Shown here in pieces: positions 56,979 through 64,000 of a stretch of DNA of 64,000 nucleotides. The DNA is taken from positions 1 to 64,000 of the forward strand of contig NZ_MUNQ01000020.1 of NCBI RefSeq assembly GCF_002001165.1, in the 5' to 3' direction. The translations under genes were made by a program, and so were the position numbers. Position 1 is the first letter of the stretch. Each line of letters opens with the position of its first letter. The notes under the pieces are model-generated. The model saw nothing but the letters and a program-made list of their open reading frames with translations, was not told the origin of the DNA and made no database searches. The DNA is from Rhodanobacter sp. C05. Lineage in GTDB: Bacteria; Pseudomonadota; Gammaproteobacteria; Xanthomonadales; Rhodanobacteraceae.

Positions 56979-57926
56979 ATGAGCAAGATTCTGGTCATCG
57001 CCGAACATCTGGGCGACAAACTCAATTCCTCCACCGCACGCGCCGTGAGCGCCGCCGCGGCCGTCAAGCCCGACACCATCGACGTACTGGTGCTGTCCGA
57101 TGCACCTGATGCGATCGCCGCCGAGGCGGCAAAGATCGACGGTGTGAGCCGGGTGCTTACCGTCGCCAGGCCCGAGAACGTGCATGCACTGGCCGCCGTG
57201 CTGGCCCCGCAGATCGCCAAGGCCGCCGCTGGCTACAGCCACGTATTCGTGCCATCCACCACGTTCGGCAAGGACGTCGCCCCGCGCGTCGCCGCCCTGC
57301 TGGGCGTGGCCCAGGTCAGCGACGTGATGAGCGTGGAAGCCGCGCACAGCTTCAAGCGCCCGATCTACGCCGGCAACGCGATCATCACGGTCGAGGCCGA
57401 CGCGAACCACACCGTGGTCGCCACGATCCGTTCCGCCTCATGGGCTGCCGCAGGCAATGCCGCCAGCAGCGCACCCATCGAGGCACTGGCCATCGATAAC
57501 GTGACGCTGCCCACACACACCCGCTTCGTCGAACTGAAGCAGGGCAGCAGCGATCGCCCGGACCTGCAGAGCGCCGGCAAGGTAGTCTCCGGTGGTCGCG
57601 GTGTCGGCTCGAAGGAAAACTTCGAGATCATCTACAAGTTCGCCGACCGGATCGGCGCTGCCGTCGGCGCTTCGCGAGCTGCGGTCGACGCCGGTTATGT
57701 GCCGAGCGAGATGCAAGTCGGCCAGACCGGCAAGATCATCGCCCCTGAGCTGTACATGGCGATCGGCATTTCCGGCGCGATCCAGCACCTCACCGGCATC
57801 AAGGACGCCGGCACCATCGTGGCGATCAACAAGGACGGCGAGGCGCCGATCTTCGAGATTGCCGACATCGGTCTGGTCGGCGACCTTTTCAAGCTGATCC
57901 CGGAGCTGGAGCAGGCACTGGGCTGA
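56979..57926 (+). CDS. etfA: Electron transfer flavoprotein alpha subunit
   Basis: A 315-residue FAD-binding ETF subunit. The FAD domain is clear in the C-terminal half: [56 protein letters not shown] in pieces, and [28 protein letters not shown]. It pairs with etfB in one operon and hands electrons to the ubiquinone oxidoreductase encoded at 52.4-54 kb. In Xanthomonas etfA marks one border of the lipopolysaccharide locus. Confidence 0.96.
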   Translation: MSKILVIAEHLGDKLNSSTARAVSAAAAVKPDTIDVLVLSDAPDAIAAEAAKIDGVSRVLTVARPENVHALAAVLAPQIAKAAAGYSHVFVPSTTFGKDVAPRVAALLGVAQVSDVMSVEAAHSFKRPIYAGNAIITVEADANHTVVATIRSASWAAAGNAASSAPIEALAIDNVTLPTHTRFVELKQGSSDRPDLQSAGKVVSGGRGVGSKENFEIIYKFADRIGAAVGASRAAVDAGYVPSEMQVGQTGKIIAPELYMAIGISGAIQHLTGIKDAGTIVAINKDGEAPIFEIADIGLVGDLFKLIPELEQALG

Positions 57927-57950
57927 ACAAACCTCTGCACATGCTGACGG

Positions 57951-57983
57951 CAACAGGAGTGGTCAATGCGGCCACTCTTGTTG
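57951..57983 (+). terminator. Hairpin after etfA
   Basis: CAACAGGAGTGG pairs with CCACTCTTGTTG (12 positions, one G-T), with a 9-base loop, 25 bases after the stop. The following bases are not T-rich, so it is a probable but imperfect terminator. Confidence 0.55.
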
Positions 57984-58091
57984 GGGTTCAATTCGCAGGA
58001 CATCCCAATCGGTATTCGCAGCGCCTGACTGCTTGAACTTCAAGTGATCCGCCTTGCATCGTCCCATGGCATGTCATCACCGCAATCCGCT

Positions 58092-59792
58092 TCATGTGTG
58101 GCTTTCCTTGAAAAGTCCCGCCAGTCCTGCCCATTTGCTTTGATAGACAGCGTGCATTTCCGTGCTGCGCCCTCCCTGCGCCCAATGCATGGCTTCTTCC
58201 ACTGCTGCCTGCATGAGCAGCTCCCGGTCGGCCTGATCGTCAAGATTGAAGTTGGCGGCATAGGCTACGTCTGCCAATCGCCACAGGAATGCATTGCGCA
58301 AGTAACAGCTTACCGGCAGGAAGTGCCGGTCAAGCTGGTCGATGATGTCCTGGCTGCGGATACCCTCGAAGCATCCCGCGGAGAAGTCGACATCCGGGAC
58401 GCTCTCATCCACCTTGCCCGTATTGTGGTTATTGCGCTTGTCTTCCGGCCATGTGGAGAAAATGCTGTTCGCGATCTCCAGAGCCTCGGGCCATAACCGG
58501 TTGCCGTTGCGTCCGACCTGTTCGCCAATCAACCAGAATTCGCCACCGGGTAGCAGTATCTCGGCGATAGCTGCCAGCACGCGTTCCAGTTCGACGAGAT
58601 GGTGCAGGCCCGAGGTAATGTTCACGACATCGAACTGTCCCAATTGCGGACCAATGTCGTTGGCGTCACCCAGTACCCTATCCACCGTCACCACGGCAGG
58701 CATATGCATCACCGCCTGGTCGAGCAGGCTTGCATTGACGTCGACGATGCACAGCTCTACCGGCACATTGGCTGCTGCCAGAATACCCCCTTCGATGGCT
58801 GCCTCACCCGCGCAAAGTGCGAGCATCCGCAGTGGCCGACCTGCCTTCCGCGCCGACATGGCCCGCATGCGCCCGGGGAAGTCCGGCGGCTGTACGGGAA
58901 TCGCCATGGCGAGCATCCGGTTGGCATAAGCAAAAGCGTTTTCACCCGTAGTTGGCTGCACTTCACGCAGACGTGCGGCCAGGGCTTCGCGCATCGCCGT
59001 TTTGGCTGCATGATCTGCGGGGCGGGGCGGCAGCGCACGCGGCGGACTGCTTCCCACGGTACTGACCCGACGATCCTTATGGCGGTCGCGATAGAAATCG
59101 TTGGAATACACCTGATTGAAATGTGCTATCTCATTTTTCAGGCGCCAGGCATGATGCGTACGTGCGCGCAACAGATCAAACTCGTTACGCGAGCAGACCA
59201 CCAGGCCCAGCAGCCCCAACAAGTCGTCGTCACCCCGGCCTTGTGGGCCAGCACCGCACCGGATCTCGATTCGCAACAGGCTCCCCACCGTCACTGGCAG
59301 ATCGATGGTCAGCTCACGCAGACTGGCTCCTGTCTGCGAATTGTCCAGTCGCTGAGTCATCAGCAGCTGCATTTCCTTGCCATCACGCCCGCACCATATT
59401 TCCACGTCGAGCCCGTCGTCGCTGATTTGTGGAACGGCACGGGCACAGCGTATCCACAGAATCGGCTCATGCGGCGCAATGACCACCGGCAATTGGAAGT
59501 GTTCGCCAGCCCGCATGACGAGACCTCGTTCGCGCTGGGGCATATGCTGGAACTCTGTCCAGCGATCCGTTACCGGTGCCTCAAAATCCAAGGATGGCTT
59601 GGGGCCTCCCTGCGGGCCATGGATGACTCGCCGCAGAAACCCGAATGCTCGGCGCATGAATCGCCAAGGGCCGCTTCGACTGATGCCTTCGGCAAGCGTA
59701 TTGAGCTGTCGCTTTCCTGCGAACACCCTGGGCTCGGCGGACTCGGCCAGAGGGTTCGTACCATCCTCGTCCAGCACAAACGAAGTAACCAT
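58092..59792 (-). CDS. SAM-dependent methyltransferase with large N-terminal domain
   Basis: A 566-residue protein. The last 300 residues have a class I methyltransferase layout: motif I is LALCAGEAAIEGG (an unusual A-C-A-G-E form of the glycine loop), motif II CIVDVNASLLDQA, then DANDIG, FDVVNITSGLHHL and LLPGGEFWLIGEQVG. The first 230 residues show strand-like segments (PILWIRCARA, LDVEIWCGRDGKE, SLLRIEIRCGAG) and no recognised family. There is no signal peptide or membrane helix. A ribosome site GGAG precedes the ATG at 59792. It is the first leftward gene beyond etfA, next to an LtaS-like enzyme, so it probably caps or modifies a surface glycan (inference). Confidence 0.7.
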   Translation of the reverse strand: MVTSFVLDEDGTNPLAESAEPRVFAGKRQLNTLAEGISRSGPWRFMRRAFGFLRRVIHGPQGGPKPSLDFEAPVTDRWTEFQHMPQRERGLVMRAGEHFQLPVVIAPHEPILWIRCARAVPQISDDGLDVEIWCGRDGKEMQLLMTQRLDNSQTGASLRELTIDLPVTVGSLLRIEIRCGAGPQGRGDDDLLGLLGLVVCSRNEFDLLRARTHHAWRLKNEIAHFNQVYSNDFYRDRHKDRRVSTVGSSPPRALPPRPADHAAKTAMREALAARLREVQPTTGENAFAYANRMLAMAIPVQPPDFPGRMRAMSARKAGRPLRMLALCAGEAAIEGGILAAANVPVELCIVDVNASLLDQAVMHMPAVVTVDRVLGDANDIGPQLGQFDVVNITSGLHHLVELERVLAAIAEILLPGGEFWLIGEQVGRNGNRLWPEALEIANSIFSTWPEDKRNNHNTGKVDESVPDVDFSAGCFEGIRSQDIIDQLDRHFLPVSCYLRNAFLWRLADVAYAANFNLDDQADRELLMQAAVEEAMHWAQGGRSTEMHAVYQSKWAGLAGLFKESHT

Positions 59793-59905
59793 CCACCCGC
59801 TCCATTGCGATCTCGTGAAGGAACCTTACAGTCTCGCCAGTGAATACAGGGTTGATTCAAGATCGTATGTCAGGCTTCAGGCGCAAATTCTGTCGCCCGC
59901 TGCGC

Positions 59906-61744
59906 TCACTTGCCGGCTGCAGTGACTGAAGAAAACACTTGCCGCTTGCACTTGCCCGTCGCGCTGAGCTTGTGGCCGCAGCTTACTTCCAATAAAGCAG
60001 CGTTGAATTGCAGCTGCCGATATTGCTCGGTGTGCTGAAAATGATCCCGTTCCCAGTCCTGCCGGATGGTGGATGCAAGCGCAAGATAACCGTCTTCGGG
60101 TAACCCCACCGTATCGAACAGCAACTCCGGCAACTGGTAGGAACTGAGGTCTAGCTGGCGCGGGTTCTGCGGGTCGAGTGGCCGATTGCTGAGCAACATG
60201 TAGCGGGTATGCTCTTCGCCTTCGGACCTCCCGTCATCGAAGCCCAGGTCTTTGAAGGCTGCGTCGAGTGCTGGCAGATGATCGCCATAGAACAGCAGGA
60301 TCGTCCATCGGGGACGCGCAAGCAGACGTTGCGCAAAATCACCCAGAGCCGCATCACCATTGACCAGATGGGAGAGGTAATACGTCATCTCCTTCGTGCC
60401 CGCCGCCGACAGACCGGATGGCAACGGGTGGCCATTCAGTACTTCGGTTAGCGAACCAGCGTCGTAATCCCAGGGCCCGTGATTCTCCATGGTGATCACC
60501 ATCGCATACTGCGCACCGCTGTTGCCTTCGTCAAAATGCGCAAGTACGAAATCGAAGAGCGCGTGGTCCGACACGAATTCACCTGCGTGCGCTGCGCCCG
60601 AAAAATTCTTCTCGTAATAAGTCCGCTGGAACCCGAGTTCAGGCATGACTTCCGCGCGATTCCAGAAGCCGGCGCGAAATGGATGAAACAGTGTCGTCGA
60701 GTAGCCGAACGCTTCCAGCCTGCGCGGCACTGTTGGCATCCACCCACTGGCCAGTCCGTAATACGGATACTGGATCGAAGGAAATGCCTGCATCGGATAG
60801 CCTGTAAGCGTTTCGAATTCTGTACGGATCGTGCCGCCGCCATAGGTGGGAGTCGTCAGACTGCCGCTGATCCCGGTAGCTGCCAGGCGTTCGAAATTAG
60901 GCACGTATTGGCCATAGTCGATATTCTTCAACGGGCCAGGATCGAAGAAAGCCTCGCTCTGCACAACTACGATATCGGGAAGCTCCAGGGGGAGTTTCCG
61001 CATCCTGCGCATATCCAGATCGCCTGCATGGCTCTGTGCGAAGTGAGCAACGAGTTGCTTGTCGGCTTGCGGGATGCTGATTCGCGATTCCTGCGACGTC
61101 CGTACCATCCCGGCCATGAAGCCGGTCTGCTGCACGCTCAGAATGGGATCCCACTGCTGGAATCCGGCAAGCGCTTCATCGCCGTAGACTTTCGGCCAAA
61201 AGCCATCACCTTGATACATGGTGAAAAGCGCCGCTGACGACAACAGTATCCACACCGCACGACTGGTTGCTCGCGGGCGTTGCCAGCGCTTTTCGGCCCA
61301 CCAGATGGTGCCCATGAGCATGGCAAACAATAGTGCTGCCAGCGATAGCAGAACGAGGCGATATCCCGTGTAATGCGCAAAAAAGCCCATGTTGTGCAGG
61401 ACCTGATGCACCAGCACCAGATCGCCTGGCAGCAAAGGCGCATTCATGTTCAATTCCTTGACTGCGTTCACGTTGAACACCAGCCAAGTGATTCCGCTCC
61501 CCAACCCGAGGGAAAGCAGAAGACGGCCGCACAGGCCATATATCAACAGAATGAACAGCGCGATGGGCAATGCATTGCGCCAGACCAGCCCAGGCTGAAG
61601 CGCCATGGTCAAGGACGAATCCAGCCGCACCACCATCACGATGCTGAGCAGGGCTATGATCAAAAGACGCGCACAGGTCGCCCATGCGCTGCTGCCGCTG
61701 AATATGGCGCGCATGGCGCTGCTGATCTGTTGCCCCGATATCAT
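59906..61744 (-). CDS. LtaS/OpgB-like membrane phosphoglycerol transferase (sulfatase fold)
   Basis: A 612-residue protein. About five transmembrane helices lie in residues 20-190, followed by a periplasmic alkaline-phosphatase/sulfatase-fold domain. The metal and nucleophile motifs are visible: VVVQSEAFFDP, GGGTIRTEFETLTG with the likely Thr nucleophile in TIRTEF, ITMENHGPW, and FYGDHLPAL. This is the architecture of lipoteichoic acid synthase and of phosphoglycerol transferases that decorate glycans with glycerol phosphate. A Gram-negative relative would act on periplasmic glucans or lipopolysaccharide sugars. The ATG at 61744 precedes a polar N-terminus; an in-frame ATG ten codons later is possible. 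Confidence 0.85.
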   Translation of the reverse strand: MISGQQISSAMRAIFSGSSAWATCARLLIIALLSIVMVVRLDSSLTMALQPGLVWRNALPIALFILLIYGLCGRLLLSLGLGSGITWLVFNVNAVKELNMNAPLLPGDLVLVHQVLHNMGFFAHYTGYRLVLLSLAALLFAMLMGTIWWAEKRWQRPRATSRAVWILLSSAALFTMYQGDGFWPKVYGDEALAGFQQWDPILSVQQTGFMAGMVRTSQESRISIPQADKQLVAHFAQSHAGDLDMRRMRKLPLELPDIVVVQSEAFFDPGPLKNIDYGQYVPNFERLAATGISGSLTTPTYGGGTIRTEFETLTGYPMQAFPSIQYPYYGLASGWMPTVPRRLEAFGYSTTLFHPFRAGFWNRAEVMPELGFQRTYYEKNFSGAAHAGEFVSDHALFDFVLAHFDEGNSGAQYAMVITMENHGPWDYDAGSLTEVLNGHPLPSGLSAAGTKEMTYYLSHLVNGDAALGDFAQRLLARPRWTILLFYGDHLPALDAAFKDLGFDDGRSEGEEHTRYMLLSNRPLDPQNPRQLDLSSYQLPELLFDTVGLPEDGYLALASTIRQDWERDHFQHTEQYRQLQFNAALLEVSCGHKLSATGKCKRQVFSSVTAAGK

Positions 61745-62013
61745 CTGCTCAGCCCCTTCGGTGTACTACCCTCCCCCGGTCGCAGGGCAAAGGGTTCGCT
61801 TTTTGACGGTAGCCACCCACGCATCTCATGAAGCGGAGCGCCATCAACACCCATTGGCCCATCGAGCATGCACGGCTCGGAAACGGCGCAACCCCGCTGT
61901 GACAACACGGTTGCGTCAAGGTTGCATTGGTATGACATCGCGACGATGCGGTCAAGTTGCAGATTGCCCTGATTTCCGCAACAGGCAGAGCGAAAGCGCA
62001 GGCGGTAACCCGC

Positions 62014-64000
62014 TCAGCAGTGCGTCATGGGCAGTGCATGCAGCACCGACTTCGCGGCCAGAATGCGCTCCAGTGTCACGCGCGCCGCTTCCACCGAAAA
62101 ATGCAGGCGGACGTTTTCAAGGCCATGGTCCGAGAGCGTCAGCCAAAGCTGCTCGTTGATGTACAGCTCGGCAATGGCATCCACGAACGCATCGCTGTCG
62201 TCGGCAATCATCGCATCCCGCCGATTGGCCAGGGCCATGCCTTCCGCACCGATCGATGTAGTCACCACCGGCACACCATGGCTCATCGCCATATTGATCT
62301 TGCCCTTTACACCGGCGCCGTAGCGCAATGGCGCCAGAGCCAGTTTCACGCTGCGCAGCACCGGCTCAAGATCGGCGACAAACCCATGGACAAGCACATC
62401 CCCGCTGGCAAAACCGGCCAACGCCTCGGTTCCCGCGTAGCCGACAATGTGCAGGCTCACTCCAGCCAACCGTGCCCGTAGTCGCGGCATGATCTCCTCG
62501 ACCAGCCAGCGAACCGCATCAACATTCGGTTCATGTTCGAAATTGCCCAGGAACAGCATGCCTTCCCGTGCGGCAAAAGGTGACTGCCGACCATGCACTG
62601 GATGGACATTGGAAAGAACCTGCACTTCGGCCGCTGGAACCAGCTCGCGTAACAGAGTGCGCTCATACTCGCTTACCACAAGGGTCAGATCAGCCTGGCG
62701 TATAAGCTCAAGTTCGCTCCGGCGAAGCTCCTCGGCCCAGGCGGCTTCGGCGCTGTTGCCGTGCATGGCGGCACCGCGCGCGATTCGCAGAAAATGCAGA
62801 TCGACAGTATCGAAAATCACTGCAGCCTGTGCCGCGTACCGGCGTGTCAGCCGCAAGGCACTCAGTGCTACTGGCAAACGAGACAGCACGATCAGATCGA
62901 GGCTGGTTCCGTAGGCATACCACCAGCTCAGGGCTTGCGCACGCGAGGGCGCCACGATGAGCTCGATGCCATGCTGTTCGAGCATGCGTGCATCGTCATC
63001 GCGGTCCGCTGCAGCTGTCGCCCAGAACTGCACATGACAACCAAGTTCCCGCAGCAACACCAACATGTTGAACATGCGCAGCGAGCCAGAATCATGGTTC
63101 ACGCGCGGATAATCCGCGTCGACCACCAGCACGCGCTGACCGCGGCGATGAGTGGCACAGCGCGCCGGCGACAGCGCGAAATCCTGTGACAGAGGTTGGT
63201 TCACCAATGCATGGTGCTGCTTGACTACAAATTTTTCACGATTGATCCGCTGAAACTTTTTGATCCCAGTGGAAGTATCCGTACCGGCTGTCTTGCCCTC
63301 GAAATGCACTACTTCGGCGCGCGGCTGATAGATCACCGAATAACCCGCTGCACGCACCGAGAAGGCTAGATCGGTATCTTCGTAGTAGGCCGGTGCATAG
63401 CGAAGGTCGAACCCCCCGACTGTGCGGAACAGCTCAGTCGGCAGCGCAATGCACGCGCCAGAGCAATAGTCCACCTCACGCACGAAATTGTAGCGGGGAT
63501 CCTGCGGGCTGCCGCCACGACCGTAGTTGCAGGCGTTGCCATCGGCGAACACGATGCCTCCGGCCTCCTGCAAGCTGCCATCCGGATAGATCAGCTTGGC
63601 GCCCACCAACCCGCAACCAGGGTACTGCTCAAAAGTGCCAATCAAGGCATCGAGCCAGCCCGTCGTTACTTCAGTGTCGTTGTTCAGAAACACCAGATAC
63701 CGACCACGCGCAATGCGAGCACCGGCATTGCAGGCGCTGACGAATCCGCCGTTCTCCGCCATGCGCTGAATCCGCACTTGCGGACAGTCCGCCAACCATT
63801 CTGCAGAACCATCGGTCGAACCATCGTCGACGACAATCACCTCGAACGTATATGAAGTACCGACTTGCGCCAGCGCATGCAGACAATGCCTGGTTTGTTC
63901 CAGATGGTTGTAGACGGGTACCACGATACTGACCTGTGGAACATCCTCGAAACGGAACGCCGGGTGCGTTGCATCGGCCTGACGTCCGGCCCCAAACGAT
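62014..64000 (-). CDS. Double glycosyltransferase (GT2 plus GT4), 5-prime end outside window
   Basis: At least 662 codons; the frame is open to the right edge, so the N-terminus is missing. Already at the edge it reads coding (PAFRFEDVPQVSIVVPVYN). The GT2 domain shows VVDDGSTDGSAEW, FLNNDTEVTTGW, the YEDTDLAFSVRAAGY acceptor motif and a GGFDLRY block. The C-terminal half is a GT4-type (GT-B) transferase with VLVVDADYPR, FLGNFEHEPN, VHGFVADL and SHGVPVVTTSIGAEGM. Such fused enzymes add two sugars in O-antigen, capsule or cell-surface polysaccharide assembly. It lies in the envelope-glycan cluster downstream of etfA. Confidence 0.87.
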   Translation of the reverse strand, partial: SFGAGRQADATHPAFRFEDVPQVSIVVPVYNHLEQTRHCLHALAQVGTSYTFEVIVVDDGSTDGSAEWLADCPQVRIQRMAENGGFVSACNAGARIARGRYLVFLNNDTEVTTGWLDALIGTFEQYPGCGLVGAKLIYPDGSLQEAGGIVFADGNACNYGRGGSPQDPRYNFVREVDYCSGACIALPTELFRTVGGFDLRYAPAYYEDTDLAFSVRAAGYSVIYQPRAEVVHFEGKTAGTDTSTGIKKFQRINREKFVVKQHHALVNQPLSQDFALSPARCATHRRGQRVLVVDADYPRVNHDSGSLRMFNMLVLLRELGCHVQFWATAAADRDDDARMLEQHGIELIVAPSRAQALSWWYAYGTSLDLIVLSRLPVALSALRLTRRYAAQAAVIFDTVDLHFLRIARGAAMHGNSAEAAWAEELRRSELELIRQADLTLVVSEYERTLLRELVPAAEVQVLSNVHPVHGRQSPFAAREGMLFLGNFEHEPNVDAVRWLVEEIMPRLRARLAGVSLHIVGYAGTEALAGFASGDVLVHGFVADLEPVLRSVKLALAPLRYGAGVKGKINMAMSHGVPVVTTSIGAEGMALANRRDAMIADDSDAFVDAIAELYINEQLWLTLSDHGLENVRLHFSVEAARVTLERILAAKSVLHALPMTHC

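Overview
The window is GC-rich gammaproteobacterial chromosome. It most resembles the Rhodanobacteraceae/Xanthomonadaceae (Rhodanobacter-, Dyella- or Xanthomonas-like). The grounds are high GC, a recognisable MetJ repressor domain, RF3, a FadE-type acyl-CoA dehydrogenase, a GTP-dependent PEP carboxykinase, and etfBA lying beside a lipopolysaccharide-type glycan cluster, an arrangement known from Xanthomonas. This assignment is by recognition only; no database search was run. No rRNA, tRNA, CRISPR array, transposase or phage gene was seen.

Left part (1-24.8 kb). A cysteine-synthase-like enzyme is followed by a 2-oxoglutarate/Fe oxygenase and a membrane fatty-acid desaturase. Next come two tandem copies of a small exported RcnB-like protein, each with its own leader and terminator, then a DUF1304 membrane protein and an M24 peptidase-like protein. 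The region is dominated by two signalling modules built from chemotaxis adaptation enzymes without receptors, CheA or CheW. One is a single 1190-residue CheB-CheR-PAS-HWE kinase fusion with an overlapping response regulator (5.9-9.8 kb). The other is a four-gene coupled operon of CHASE3-like hybrid kinase, CheR, CheB and REC-GGDEF (18.6-24.7 kb). Between them lie a stand-alone divergent EF-G, a gene-poor stretch with tiny membrane proteins, an MFS exporter, RF3 (prfC) and a CPBP membrane protease.

Middle part (24.8-48.5 kb). A thioesterase-like gene precedes a TetR-controlled lipid module (alpha/beta hydrolase plus FadE, divergent from the TetR gene). Then follow PEP carboxykinase, an ECF sigma / membrane anchor / DUF4097 operon, an exported barrel-like protein, a GAF-GAF-GGDEF-EAL protein, Hsp33, MtgA, a polyisoprenyl-type glycosyltransferase, a CBS protein, an NTT/MFS-like transporter, a LemA/M48 membrane-protease pair, a class C beta-lactamase-like serine hydrolase and an orphan TonB-like protein. 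The most unusual gene is at 47.9-48.4 kb: a MetJ DNA-binding domain fused in frame to a histone-H1-like Lys/Ala tail, with a good promoter and nested palindromes upstream.

Right part (49.1-64 kb). gcvH, gcvT and an amidase are followed by the electron-transfer-flavoprotein system (ETF-ubiquinone oxidoreductase, then etfB-etfA), which would carry electrons from FadE and other dehydrogenases to ubiquinone. Two family-2 glycosyltransferases lie between the ETF genes. Beyond etfA a leftward envelope-glycan cluster begins: a SAM methyltransferase, an LtaS/phosphoglycerol-transferase-like membrane enzyme, and a GT2+GT4 double glycosyltransferase that runs off the window edge.
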